A stretch of 64,000 nt of DNA, taken from DAMCZI01 sp032095175. GTDB taxonomy: Bacteria > Bacillota > Clostridia > Clostridiales > Caloramatoraceae. Location: contig DAMCZI010000017.1 of assembly GCA_032095175.1 (NCBI GenBank), forward strand, positions 1-64,000, read 5' to 3'. Shown here in pieces: positions 7,385 through 16,759 of this stretch. Every line of letters begins with the position of its first letter. Position 1 is the stretch's first letter. A program made the translations under genes and the position numbers. The notes beneath the pieces were generated by a model. The model saw nothing but the letters and a program-made list of their open reading frames with translations, was not told where the DNA came from and did no database searches.

Positions 7385-9588
7385 TGGAGCTTAAAAGAAA
7401 TGAAAAGATAAATGTAGAGGAAATACTTAAGGACCTTGATAAATATCGTCCAAGAAGACGTGGATGGCACTGGAGAGAACCAGTTGACAATCTTGAAATG
7501 GGACCATTTACATTCCTTGAAATGAGTGAACCTCTAAAGAACAGCTATGGACTTCCCTCATCAAAATATTTTAAGGATATAGATCCTCAGCCAAGATCAG
7601 TTATAACTACAGAGATAGCCTCAGGTAGATTTGAGGATGATATAAGAAGAATGAGAATGGCTGCATGGCATGGTGCAGACCACATAATGGTTATAAGAAC
7701 TGCAGGCCAGAGCCACTTTGATGGACTTATTGAAGGAACTCCACAGGGTATAGGTGGAATTCCTATAACTAGAAAGCAGGTAAGGGCACAGAGAAAGGCC
7801 CTTGATATGATAGAGGATGAGGTTGGTCGTCCAATAAACTATCACTCATATGTTTCGGGTGAAGCTGGCCCAGATATTGCAGTTATGTTTGCAGAGGAAG
7901 GAGTAAACGGAGCTCACCAGGACCCACAGTACAACGTTCTTTATAGAAACATAAACATGGTAAGATCCTTCGTTGATGCCTGTGAAGCAAAGAAGGTTAT
8001 GACATGGGCAGATATGGCACAGATTGATGGTGCACATAACGCCAATGCTACTGCAAGGGAAGCATGGAAGGTTATGCCTGAGCTTATGGTTCAGCATGCT
8101 ATAAATGCAATGTTCTCAAGAAAGGTTGGAATGAATCCAAAGAACATATGTCTTTCAACTGTTCCACCAACAGCACCACCTGCACCTTGCCTAAGGCTTG
8201 ATTTACCATATGCTGTTGCCTTAAGAGAATTCTTTAGAGACTACAGAATGAGGGCGCAGATGAACACTAAGTATATGGAATCATGTACTAGAGAAGCAAC
8301 TGTAACCCATGTACTAAACCTTCTTATTTCAGAACTTACAAGTGCAGATATTCAGTCAACTATAACTCCTGATGAAGGTAGAAACGTTCCATGGCATTAT
8401 AACAACATACATGCAATAAGCACAGCTAAACAGGCATTTGCAGGTATGGATGGGTTAAATGAAATGATTGAATTAAAGGAAAGTGGATATCTTCGTGAAA
8501 AGGCAAGAGAGATTAAGGAGAGGGCAGTTCTCTTTATGGAGGAAATTCTTGAGGTTGGAGGATACTTCAAGGCAGTTGAGGAAGGTTTCTTTGTTGATTC
8601 TGGAAACTATCCTGAAAGAAATGGAGATGGAATTGCAAGAAAGATTGAAGGCGGATTAGGAGTAGGTTCAGTATATCCTAGAGACAAGGACTATATGGCT
8701 CCTGTAACAAGTCACTTTGGATATAACAACCTTCCAGAGGGAATTAAAAATCCATCAGATTTAATTGGAGGATGTACCTTTGAGAGTCCTGATAAGATTG
8801 TTTATATCGATGAACTTGATGAAGAGGACAATGTAAATCTAAGACTTGATGAAACAAGAAAGTACTTCTCAAGGGAGCATGTAAAGCCTGAGGTTGAGTG
8901 GGCTGGAGATGGATATGTACTTCAAACAATGATGCTTCCTGTTGATGCTAGAACCGCAGCTGTTGCAGCGGTAGAGATAGGAAAGAAGATGGGACTAGAG
9001 GATGTTGAAGTTGTTCATAAACAGGTAATGCAGGAAGCAGAGGGAACCTTAGTTGAGATTAAGGGAAGAGTTAAGTTTGATATTGACGCTACGAAGCTTT
9101 ACATTCCACCAGAGCCAGAAATACTGACAGATGATGAGATAAGGGCTGATATAGAGAGAAGACCTATGAAGATAGTTGCTGCAACTGTTGGAGAGGATGA
9201 ACACTCTGTAGGACTTCGAGAAATAATAGACATAAAGCACGGCGGTATTGAGAGGTATGGAATAGAGTGTATATATCTTGGAACTTCATGCCCTGTAGAA
9301 AAGCTTGTAGATGCTGCAATAGAATCCAATGCAGACGCAATACTTGCAAGTACAATAATCAGCCATGATAACATTCACTATAAGAATATGAAGAGAATAC
9401 ATGAACTTTGCATAGAAAAGGGAATAAGGGACAGAATAATAATCGCCTGCGGAGGTACTCAGGTTGCAAATGACCTTGCAGTGCAAACTGGGGTTGATGC
9501 AGGCTTTGGAAGAGGTTCAAAGGGAGTTCATATGGCTACCTTCCTTGTAAAGAAGAGAAGAGAACTTGAGGCAAAGGGATTGAGGTAA
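7384..9588 (+). CDS. oraE: D-ornithine 4,5-aminomutase, catalytic subunit OraE
   Basis: The 734-residue product is full length. The N-terminal two thirds form the PLP-binding TIM barrel, and the C-terminal Rossmann domain binds cobalamin. The base-off B12 motif DxHxxG appears as DEHSVG with His607, the expected cobalt ligand. Lys618 follows 11 residues later, the same spacing as His618/Lys629 reported for the C. sticklandii enzyme, where that lysine holds PLP in the resting state. The cysteine-proline cluster CLSTVPPTAPPAPC near residue 255 is intact. The gene is followed by a foldback element rather than directly by the next operon gene. Confidence 0.95.
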   Translation: MELKRNEKINVEEILKDLDKYRPRRRGWHWREPVDNLEMGPFTFLEMSEPLKNSYGLPSSKYFKDIDPQPRSVITTEIASGRFEDDIRRMRMAAWHGADHIMVIRTAGQSHFDGLIEGTPQGIGGIPITRKQVRAQRKALDMIEDEVGRPINYHSYVSGEAGPDIAVMFAEEGVNGAHQDPQYNVLYRNINMVRSFVDACEAKKVMTWADMAQIDGAHNANATAREAWKVMPELMVQHAINAMFSRKVGMNPKNICLSTVPPTAPPAPCLRLDLPYAVALREFFRDYRMRAQMNTKYMESCTREATVTHVLNLLISELTSADIQSTITPDEGRNVPWHYNNIHAISTAKQAFAGMDGLNEMIELKESGYLREKAREIKERAVLFMEEILEVGGYFKAVEEGFFVDSGNYPERNGDGIARKIEGGLGVGSVYPRDKDYMAPVTSHFGYNNLPEGIKNPSDLIGGCTFESPDKIVYIDELDEEDNVNLRLDETRKYFSREHVKPEVEWAGDGYVLQTMMLPVDARTAAVAAVEIGKKMGLEDVEVVHKQVMQEAEGTLVEIKGRVKFDIDATKLYIPPEPEILTDDEIRADIERRPMKIVAATVGEDEHSVGLREIIDIKHGGIERYGIECIYLGTSCPVEKLVDAAIESNADAILASTIISHDNIHYKNMKRIHELCIEKGIRDRIIIACGGTQVANDLAVQTGVDAGFGRGSKGVHMATFLVKKRRELEAKGLR

Positions 9589-9600
9589 TTAGAATTAGTT

Positions 9601-9759
9601 GGGGCTGTTGCACAATATCTATCTTTAGGTGACAGGCTCTTGAGTATGAGTTATTTAAGAAAAACTATCTTTTAATACTTAGCTATCATAAATAACTCAT
9701 AACTCAAGTGCCTGTTACCTGGGAATATAAGGTATAACCTTTCTATGTGCGACAGTCCC
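9601..9759. mobile_element. Foldback (MITE-like) element family 4 inside the ornithine operon
   Basis: A 159-bp inverted repeat with termini GGGGCTGTTGCACA and TGTGCGACAGTCCC. The inner arms GTGACAGGCTCTTGAG and CTCAAGTGCCTGTTAC pair with few mismatches. No reading frame of note. It occupies most of the gap between oraE and the MutL-like gene. No clear target duplication is visible. Confidence 0.8.
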
Positions 9760-9818
9760 AATATGCTTATATAGGAAAGCCTACTGTTTCTGATTAAATG
9801 CAGAAAGGAGGACAAAAA

Positions 9819-11177
9819 ATGAGGTTTGATATTTTGGTTGCAGAGATAGGAAGCACAACAACAGTTGTTAATGCTTTCAATGGAATACACACCAATTCAC
9901 CAGAATTTGCGGGCCAGGGCCAGGCACCAACATCAGTTCTTGATGGCGATGTGACTATAGGCCTTAAAGGTGCAATTGATGATATGAAAAAGAATTTGAG
10001 CTTGAATGAAGTGGAATATGATGAGCTCATTGCAACAAGCAGTGCTGCTGGAGGATTGAAGATGACGGTTCATGGTCTTGTGTATGACATGACTGCAAAG
10101 GCAGCAAAGGAAGCGGCCCTTGGTGCAGGAGCAATAATCCACATGGTTACTGCAGGAAAGCTTAGAAGGCTTGATTTAAAAAAGATACAGGATATAAAGC
10201 CAAATATAATACTAATTGCAGGTGGACTTGATTTTGGTGAAAGGGATACTGCCATTGAAAACTCGGAAAAAATTGCAGAGCTTGGACTTAATATACCAAT
10301 AATATATGCAGGAAATTGTGAGAACGATGATGAAGTCAAGGAAATATTTAAATTCACAAATACAAGATTATATGTTGTTGAAAATGTTTATCCCAAGGTT
10401 GATCTTCTTAATGTTGAACCAACAAGAAGGGTTATTCAAGAGGCATTTGAAGAACATATAATCCATGCTCCTGGTATGACAAAGGTTAGAGAAATGGTTA
10501 CAGGTCCAATAATACCAACACCTGGTGCAGTAATGGAAGCTGCAAAGCTTTTAAAGGAGAGCATTGGAGACCTTGTTGTAATAGATGTTGGAGGGGCAAC
10601 TACAGATGTTCATTCTGTTACTGAGGGCTCGGAGGAGATAACAAGGATACTTTTAGCGCCGGAACCTACTGCTAAGAGAACTGTTGAAGGTGACCTTGGT
10701 GTATATGTAAACAGGTATAACGTTGTTGAAAGGATAGGGGTAGAAAAACTTAATGCTGAGCTTGGAATTGATGTTTTAGAAGTATTAAAAACCTATAATG
10801 CAATACCTAAAACAGAAGATGAAATAAAGCTGGTTGAAAGACTCACACTTGAAGCAGTTCTAACAGCCATTGAAAGACATGCAGGAACAGTTAGAAGACT
10901 TTATGGGGAGTCTGGAAGGAAATCCATTGCAGAGGGAAAGGATTTAACACAGGTTAAGTATATCATAGGTACAGGTGGAGCCCTTACAAGGCTTCCAAAC
11001 AGAGTTGAAATAATGAAAAAGATTGCTCAGAGTGGAAAGGGCACAGAGCTTTTCCCAACGGCGGAAGCTAAAATACTTGTTGATAATTACTATATTATGG
11101 CCTCCCTTGGGGTACTATCAAAAAGATACCCAAAAGCCGCATTGAGATTAATGAAAAAAAGCCTGCAAATTGATTGA
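9819..11177 (+). CDS. MutL/GlmL-family ATPase, putative OraSE reactivation factor
   Basis: The 452-residue product is an actin-like (ASKHA) ATPase of the GlmL/MutL family found beside B12-dependent carbon-skeleton and amino mutases. The phosphate-1 loop VAEIGSTTTVVNAF lies near residue 6, and a phosphate-2 loop VVIDVGGATTDVHSV near residue 256. Diol-dehydratase and aminomutase reactivases of this kind swap damaged cobalamin, so its likely client is OraSE; that is inference from location and family. The ATG at 9819 is chosen over an upstream one at 9798 because AGAAAGGAGG sits correctly before it. Confidence 0.85.
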   Translation: MRFDILVAEIGSTTTVVNAFNGIHTNSPEFAGQGQAPTSVLDGDVTIGLKGAIDDMKKNLSLNEVEYDELIATSSAAGGLKMTVHGLVYDMTAKAAKEAALGAGAIIHMVTAGKLRRLDLKKIQDIKPNIILIAGGLDFGERDTAIENSEKIAELGLNIPIIYAGNCENDDEVKEIFKFTNTRLYVVENVYPKVDLLNVEPTRRVIQEAFEEHIIHAPGMTKVREMVTGPIIPTPGAVMEAAKLLKESIGDLVVIDVGGATTDVHSVTEGSEEITRILLAPEPTAKRTVEGDLGVYVNRYNVVERIGVEKLNAELGIDVLEVLKTYNAIPKTEDEIKLVERLTLEAVLTAIERHAGTVRRLYGESGRKSIAEGKDLTQVKYIIGTGGALTRLPNRVEIMKKIAQSGKGTELFPTAEAKILVDNYYIMASLGVLSKRYPKAALRLMKKSLQID

Positions 11178-11191
11178 AGGGTGGGGAAAAT

Positions 11192-12253
11192 ATGTTTCCA
11201 AGGATTGAAATAAATCTCAAAAAGCTTGAGGAAAATGCAAGATTTATGAGCCAGTACTGCGCCAAAAGAGGAATCAAGCTAATGGGTGTTACAAAGTGTT
11301 TTTGCGCAGTACCAGAGGCTGCTGAGGCTATGGTCAAGGGCGGAATATCAATGCTTGCGGATTCAAGAATAGATAATCTTAAAAAAATAAATAAGATACA
11401 TGCAAAAAAGGTTCTTCTAAGAATTCCAATGGGAAGTGAAGTAGAGGATGTAGTTGATTATGCAGACTACAGCCTTAATTCAGAACTAGAGACTCTTAAG
11501 CTTCTTGGAAATGCAGCAATAAGAAAAAACAAAACTCATAATGTAATAATAATGGTTGATCTTGGAGACTTGAGGGAAGGTGTTTGGGCCGATAACATTG
11601 AGAGTTTTGTATCAGAAGCAGCTGAAATTGAAGGAATTGAGATAAAGGGATTTGGAGTAAATCTAACCTGCTATGGAGGAGTTCTACCTGATGAAAATAA
11701 TCTTGGAAGGCTTGTCAAAATTTCAAACAGTATGAGGGATAAGTTTGGATTAGATATAGAAATAGTTTCTGGAGGCAATTCATCAAGTGTTTATCTACTG
11801 GAAGAGGATAAACTTCCAACAGGGATAAACAATTTAAGGCTCGGAGAAATAATACTTTTGGGAAGAGAAACAGCCTTTGGAAATACAATTGATGGTATGC
11901 ATAATGATGTGTTTACTCTTAAGGGTGAAATAGTTGAACTTAAGGAAAAACCATCGATACCAATAGGAAAAATAGGCATGGACGCATTTGGAAATACACC
12001 CAGCTTTGAGGATAGAGGAGTAATTAAAAGAGCAATCTTAGCAGTAGGAAGACAGGATATTGATCCTAATGGACTTAAGCCTGTAGATGAAGCTATAGAC
12101 ATACTTGGAGCAAGTGGTGACCATACAGTACTTGATGTAACAAAATCAAATAGGAACTATAAGGTTGGAGATAAAATAGAGTTTTTGTTGGATTATGGAT
12201 GCTTATTAAGAGCATCTACATCACAGTATGTGAAAAAAGAATTGCTTAGATAG
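11192..12253 (+). CDS. orr: Ornithine racemase (alanine racemase-like PLP enzyme)
   Basis: The 353-residue protein is a fold-type III PLP racemase. The cofactor lysine is expected in LMGVTKCFCA near residue 35. It would interconvert L- and D-ornithine and so feed the D-specific aminomutase, the first step of the pathway. An in-frame TTG at 11174 overlaps the previous stop, but the ATG at 11192 follows GGGTGGGG and starts like the family (FPRIEINLKKLEENAR). It closes the operon. No transporter for ornithine is in this window. Confidence 0.9.
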   Translation: MFPRIEINLKKLEENARFMSQYCAKRGIKLMGVTKCFCAVPEAAEAMVKGGISMLADSRIDNLKKINKIHAKKVLLRIPMGSEVEDVVDYADYSLNSELETLKLLGNAAIRKNKTHNVIIMVDLGDLREGVWADNIESFVSEAAEIEGIEIKGFGVNLTCYGGVLPDENNLGRLVKISNSMRDKFGLDIEIVSGGNSSSVYLLEEDKLPTGINNLRLGEIILLGRETAFGNTIDGMHNDVFTLKGEIVELKEKPSIPIGKIGMDAFGNTPSFEDRGVIKRAILAVGRQDIDPNGLKPVDEAIDILGASGDHTVLDVTKSNRNYKVGDKIEFLLDYGCLLRASTSQYVKKELLR

Positions 12254-12579
12254 TAACCAGATTATATGTTAATTAAAGATAAAGTAATGGATTTGTGTTA
12301 TTAGAGTATAATTGATTTATGGAAAATTATAAAAAATTAGAGAAGCATGTAAATGGCTCCTGTGGAAATATCTAAATAAATGTTGAAGTTGGAATTGGAG
12401 AAATAATGATAATCCTAGTATCTTTGAATGTATAAATAAATTATAGTATATTAAAAGTTGCAATACTATCATTATTCAAAATTGTAGAACTTCAGCATTA
12501 GTTGAATATTTCCACAGGAGTCAAATGTATTTTGGAATGTCTTTTCAAAGATAAGCAATGACTATGTTATAAAATAAAA
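12254..12579. mobile_element. Foldback element family 5 filling the gap after orr
   Basis: Inverted repeat at about 12353-12525: TGGCTCCTGTGGAAATAT on the left pairs with ATATTTCCACAGGAGTCAA on the right. A second inner stem is made by ATAATGATAATCC and CTATCATTATTC. About 173 bp with no coding potential. No strong T-run terminator is visible for the operon; the hairpin itself might stop transcription. Confidence 0.75.
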
Positions 12580-13533
12580 TCATTTTTGAAGAAAATCATT
12601 GCACAGAGTATTAAATTCAACTGCATACTCCTCTTGAGGAAGAAAACCGCATTTATCAAACACATAATGCTCAATATTTGGTTTTAAATCCTTAAAGCTG
12701 TCGAGGTTCTTTACTGAGTTCATTTTAGCATTTTTACCCCAAACAACCAGCATAGGGATGTCTATCTCATGCAATTCGTTTGTAATATTTTCGTTGAGAT
12801 ATCCCCCTAAAAATGATGCTGGAGCATATTTACTGAGGCTTCTATTTTGTCTGGAACTGCGAGTGTAATGTTCTAAAACATACTTTGTTGCAAGATCCTT
12901 ATTATAATAGGTCTGTCTTCCTATAAAATACTTAATTCCAGGTTTTGAAACAAGAAGATTATACATTGAAGTTCCAACTATAGGCAGTTTAAAAAGCTCT
13001 GTAACCATTTTTTTAGAGGATGATGGTTCTTTTGAAAGCTCAAATACTCCTGTTGGACATATAGCTATCAATTTCTTTACAAGCCCCGGATTTTCCTTTT
13101 CTAGTCTTATTACATAAGCAGCGGACTGGCTATCTGCAATTATATTTACAGGGTACCCGGTTATATTAGTAATAAATCCCTTGATTACATCTCTATATAC
13201 CTTTGAAGTGTAAGTAATCGGGAGCTTTTGGGATTTCCCAAAACCAGGCATATCTATAGCGTAAACCCTATGATTTTTAGAAAGTTCATCAAAATTCTTT
13301 CTCCACATAAATGAGGAAACACCAGATGCAAGACCATGAATAAGAAGTAAGGGTTCGCCAGATCCCTTTTCAACATAATATATATTTCCAAAGTGACTGA
13401 AAAAATAATTTACATCTCCTTCTAGGATATCAGGAAGGACTTCTGTTTTATTAAATATGTATGCGTTTGCAATTCCCAATGAGGCAAGAGCTGTTGAAAG
13501 TAAAATAGTTCTTTTATAAAAATTTTTGTTCAT
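12580..13533 (-). CDS. Alpha/beta hydrolase, membrane-anchored
   Basis: The 317-residue product has an N-terminal hydrophobic segment (about residues 9-25), probably a signal anchor, followed by an alpha/beta-hydrolase fold. The oxyanion strand reads LLIHGLASGVSSFMWRKNF, and a DMPGFGKS loop follows. The nucleophile elbow appears as ADSQSA, an unusual version of GxSxG. A histidine of the triad is expected near the C-terminus; the candidate segment YVFDKCGFLPQEEYA lacks the usual GHxxxxE histidine, so the catalytic state is uncertain. ATG at 13533 preferred because GAGGTG lies 6 bp upstream. It diverges from the GNAT gene. Confidence 0.75.
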   Translation of the reverse strand: MNKNFYKRTILLSTALASLGIANAYIFNKTEVLPDILEGDVNYFFSHFGNIYYVEKGSGEPLLLIHGLASGVSSFMWRKNFDELSKNHRVYAIDMPGFGKSQKLPITYTSKVYRDVIKGFITNITGYPVNIIADSQSAAYVIRLEKENPGLVKKLIAICPTGVFELSKEPSSSKKMVTELFKLPIVGTSMYNLLVSKPGIKYFIGRQTYYNKDLATKYVLEHYTRSSRQNRSLSKYAPASFLGGYLNENITNELHEIDIPMLVVWGKNAKMNSVKNLDSFKDLKPNIEHYVFDKCGFLPQEEYAVEFNTLCNDFLQK

Positions 13534-13592
13534 TTTTTTCACCTCATGAAATATTATATCCTTAAGAGAGAATATTATGAGATGGTGGTTTT

Positions 13593-14036
13593 ATGAATAT
13601 TGAATATAAGAAACTAGAATCAACAGACTACAATTTTGTTTCAAAGCTAATTGAAGAGAATTTAAAGGAAGTCATTAGCCAAAGCTTTAAGGGATTTTTT
13701 AATTTTCCAATCTTCTTCAATAGAGCTATGCAGCTAGGGGACTCATTTATCATTTATTGTGATGAATGCCCATGTGGTTTCTTCTGGTACACATTTAAGG
13801 GTAAATGTCTCCACATAAACACAATCGTTATAGACAAGGAATATCAAGGTAAAGGTATAGGGACAAAAGTTTTTATTGAAATTGAAAGACTAGGAAAATC
13901 CAAAGAATATTCTATTATTGAGCTTGGAGTACAAGGAGTAAACAAAGGAGCAATCAAATTCTATAAAAACAAAGATTTTAAAGAAATCGGCTACATGAAA
14001 GACTTTGATACCTACTATATGCAAAAAAAAATCTAA
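13593..14036 (+). CDS. GNAT family N-acetyltransferase
   Basis: The 147-residue product has the GNAT acetyl-CoA site as IDKEYQGKGIGTKVFIEI (near residues 86-103) and the C-terminal GAIKFYKNKDFKEIGYM typical of the family. The acceptor is unknown. The N-terminal half (SKLIEENLKEVISQSF) does not point to a defined subfamily. It is a single gene divergent from the hydrolase, with a weak ribosome site (GATGGTGG). Confidence 0.8.
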   Translation: MNIEYKKLESTDYNFVSKLIEENLKEVISQSFKGFFNFPIFFNRAMQLGDSFIIYCDECPCGFFWYTFKGKCLHINTIVIDKEYQGKGIGTKVFIEIERLGKSKEYSIIELGVQGVNKGAIKFYKNKDFKEIGYMKDFDTYYMQKKI

Positions 14037-14344
14037 CCTCCCCAACTACCAGGGACGGTTACTTTCTAATATTCACCAGCAATTTGAGATAACTTTTATC
14101 TGACAGATAACAAAAAAGGTACTGTGATTCATTGATCATAGTACCTTTTTAACTTACTAACTGCGGATATACTCGGAGAAAGAACCGTCCATGGTGGGAT
14201 GTTTTGAGTGAAAGGTTAGTAACCGTCCCTAGTGGATTTTTGAGTGGAAGGTTAGTCATCGTCCTTGTGTGGATTTTATATTGGGAATTATATGTGTTAT
14301 AATTGGTGAAGTGAATTTATATGAAATGGTTTGAGGTGATAGTG
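14037..14344. repeat. Degenerate CCGTCC repeat cluster with a terminator hairpin
   Basis: A GGGACGGTTACTTT block lies at about 14052-14066. A hairpin AAGGTACTGTGAT...ATCATAGTACCTTTTT at 14115-14150 is a good terminator. Three tandem, diverged units of about 36-38 bp follow, each starting AACCGTCC or CATCGTCC (14183, 14221, 14257). Function unknown. Confidence 0.65.
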
Positions 14345-15613
14345 ATGAAACCATTGGCAGATAGGATTAGGCCAGATAAGATAGAGGATGTTTTTGGACA
14401 GGAGCATTTGATTGGTAAGGGGAAGCTTTTAAGGAGGATGGTGGAGTCGGGAAGAGTTACAAATATGATTTTTTATGGACCTCCTGGGACTGGAAAAACT
14501 ACGGTGGCTAATATTGCGGCTAGGGTGGCTAATAAAAGCTTGTATAAGTTGAATGCTACTAATGCTTCGGTGAAGGACATAAAGGATATTGTGGATGAAC
14601 TCGGAACTCTTATGAATTCAAGGGGAGTTGTACTTTATCTTGATGAGATACAGAATTTTAATAAAAAGCAACAGCAGTCTCTATTGGAGTTTATGGAGAA
14701 TGGAAGTATAACTCTTATAGCAAGTACAACAGAGAATCCGTATTTTTACATATATAAGGCAATTTTAAGCAGGTCTACAGTTTTTGAGTTTAAACCATTG
14801 GCTAGTCAGGACATAGTTAAGGGATTAAAGAGGGCTGTTGAAATTGCATCTGAAGATTTGAAGGATAAAAAAATTGAGTATGATGATGAAGCATTAAAAT
14901 ATATAGCGGAAGTAAGCAATGGGGATTTGAGAAGAGCAATAAATGCAGTTGAGCTTGGAATATATTCTGGATCGGAAGATTCTAAGGATGTTATAAAGAT
15001 AGATTTGGATGCTGCATATGAGTGTACACAGCTAAAAATATTAAATTATGATAAATCCGATGATAGTCACTATGATGTTTTGAGTGCTTTTCAAAAATCA
15101 ATAAGGGGAAGCGATCCTGATGCTGCAATTCATTATCTTGCAAGGCTGGTTAAGGCAGGGGATCTGCTTTCAATATGCAGGAGGCTTATGGTAATAGCAG
15201 CAGAGGATATAGGTCTTGCTTATCCTATGGCAGCTGTTATTACAAAGAGCTGTGTAGATTCAGCGCTTCAGCTTGGATTTCCTGAGGCAAGGATACCCCT
15301 TTCTGAGGCGGTGCTTATGCTTTCAACAGCTCCTAAGTCAAATTCAGCAATATGTGCTATAGATGCTGCTATGGCTGATATAGATACAAAGGATATTTCT
15401 GATATTCCACCACATATTAAGGATGCTCATTATTCTGGTGCTGAAAAATTGGAGAGAGGATTGGAGTATAAGTATCCCCATAATTATGAGAACAATTATG
15501 TAGAACAGCAGTACCTTCCAGATACAATAAAGAATTCAGTTTATTATGTTCCAGGTATGAATAAAATGGAGCAAACAGCAGCAGAGCATATGAAAAGGAT
15601 TAAGTCAAAATAG
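14345..15613 (+). CDS. rarA: Replication-associated recombination ATPase RarA/MgsA
   Basis: The 422-residue product is a clamp-loader-like AAA+ ATPase that acts at stalled replication forks. The start PLADRIRPDKIEDVFGQEHL is diagnostic. Walker A is FYGPPGTGKTTVAN near residue 47, Walker B LYLDEIQNF near 99, and sensor-1 IASTTENP. The C-terminal MgsA tetramerisation domain includes EGLAYP-like and GLEYKYPHNY segments. An earlier in-frame ATG at 14321 is passed over because GAGGTGATAG precedes the ATG at 14345. Confidence 0.93.
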   Translation: MKPLADRIRPDKIEDVFGQEHLIGKGKLLRRMVESGRVTNMIFYGPPGTGKTTVANIAARVANKSLYKLNATNASVKDIKDIVDELGTLMNSRGVVLYLDEIQNFNKKQQQSLLEFMENGSITLIASTTENPYFYIYKAILSRSTVFEFKPLASQDIVKGLKRAVEIASEDLKDKKIEYDDEALKYIAEVSNGDLRRAINAVELGIYSGSEDSKDVIKIDLDAAYECTQLKILNYDKSDDSHYDVLSAFQKSIRGSDPDAAIHYLARLVKAGDLLSICRRLMVIAAEDIGLAYPMAAVITKSCVDSALQLGFPEARIPLSEAVLMLSTAPKSNSAICAIDAAMADIDTKDISDIPPHIKDAHYSGAEKLERGLEYKYPHNYENNYVEQQYLPDTIKNSVYYVPGMNKMEQTAAEHMKRIKSK

Positions 15614-15716
15614 TACATTTTTGCTTCTGGCGAGGTAGATTTCTTACCTAAAGTCTCGATTTTGGGCATTAACGGACGAGTTTATATGTTTATATGGAGT
15701 AGTGCAAAATAAAAAG

Positions 15717-15771
15717 TGCAGGGTACCTAATAAGTAGATTAAAACAATTCTTATAGGTAACCTGCATTTAA
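15717..15771. terminator. Shared terminator between convergent rarA and cyclophilin genes
   Basis: GCAGGGTACCTAATAAG and CTTATAGGTAACCTGC form a long stem, with a T-run on the rarA side at 15770-15780. It lies between convergent genes and may work in both directions. Confidence 0.75.
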
Positions 15772-16536
15772 TTATTTTTTGTATTTAACAATTTCAATCT
15801 TTTTAATGACAACGTCTTTTACAGGCTTATCATTTTCGCCAGTTTTAACTGTAGCAATTTTGTCTACTATGTCCATGCCTTCAAATACTTGACCAAAAAC
15901 AGTATGCCTGAAATCTAGGTGTGGTGTACCGCCAACTTCTTCATATTTCTTAATTGCATCTTCTGGGAAGTATTGAGCTCCGGCTTCCTTCATTTGAGGG
16001 ATAAGATCTTTCATAACTTCCTTTGCTTGAACAATAAAGAATTGGCTGCCATTTGTATTGGCTCCTGCGTTTGCCATTGAAAGGGCACCTCTGAAATTGT
16101 GAAGCATTGGATTAAATTCATCTTCAAAGGGTTTCTTCCATATGCTTTCTCCGCCAGTTCCAGTTCCTTTAGGGTCTCCACCCTGTATCATAAAGTCATT
16201 TATAACTCTATGAAATATCAAACCATTATAATATCCATCCTTTGAATGAGTTGTAAAGTTTTCAACTGCCTTTGGGGCATATTGAGGGAAGAATTTAATC
16301 TTTATGGTTCCCATGTTTGTAGTCATAACTGCAATTTCTTCACCTTCTTCAGGTGCTGTGAATTGTGGAAGACCATTAACTGATGTATTTTTTTCTGTTT
16401 CTTTAGATTCTGGTTGTTTCGCTTCTGTGTTTTGAGATGAATTGTTATTATCAGTTTTGCTATCGGATTTTTTATTGCTTGCACATCCAGTAAAAAGAAG
16501 TGCAGTTATACATATAATTGAGATTATCCTTTTCAT
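15772..16536 (-). CDS. Cyclophilin-type peptidyl-prolyl isomerase lipoprotein
   Basis: The 254-residue product has a lipoprotein signal with lipobox LFTGC (Cys18), then a Ser/Asn/Lys-rich linker (about 19-55), then a cyclophilin domain. Conserved catalytic segments are FHRVINDFMIQGGDP and GSQFFIV, and the final HTVFGQVFEGMDIVDKI. It probably folds exported proteins on the outer face of the membrane. GAGGG-type ribosome site is good. Single gene, convergent with rarA. Confidence 0.92.
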   Translation of the reverse strand: MKRIISIICITALLFTGCASNKKSDSKTDNNNSSQNTEAKQPESKETEKNTSVNGLPQFTAPEEGEEIAVMTTNMGTIKIKFFPQYAPKAVENFTTHSKDGYYNGLIFHRVINDFMIQGGDPKGTGTGGESIWKKPFEDEFNPMLHNFRGALSMANAGANTNGSQFFIVQAKEVMKDLIPQMKEAGAQYFPEDAIKKYEEVGGTPHLDFRHTVFGQVFEGMDIVDKIATVKTGENDKPVKDVVIKKIEIVKYKK

Positions 16537-16684
16537 AATAACCCTCCTTGTCTTTATTTAAGCACATTTCTTATTATAGCAATAAATAGAAAGCTCTTCA
16601 AATATAGTTTAGTTATATCTAATAATATGGTTGGGAGGGCAAATTATATAATAAATTTTTGATAATTTTTTTCAAATATCAATG

Positions 16685-16713
16685 TTGACAGTTTTACTCT
16701 GATATGCTATTCT
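16685..16713 (+). promoter_or_regulatory. Sigma-A promoter of the Rrf2-iscS-iscU-mnmA operon
   Basis: TTGACA at 16685, a 17-bp spacer and TATTCT at 16708. The start codon of the Rrf2 gene follows about 45 bp downstream, leaving room for an autoregulatory operator. Confidence 0.75.
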
Positions 16714-16759
16714 GAATTTAGATAAATCCTATCGTTTTACTCGGAATTGAGGTGGTAAA

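Noticed and set aside
14183..14277. CRISPR array
   Set aside because: The three units diverge from each other, have no regular spacers, and no cas genes are in the window.
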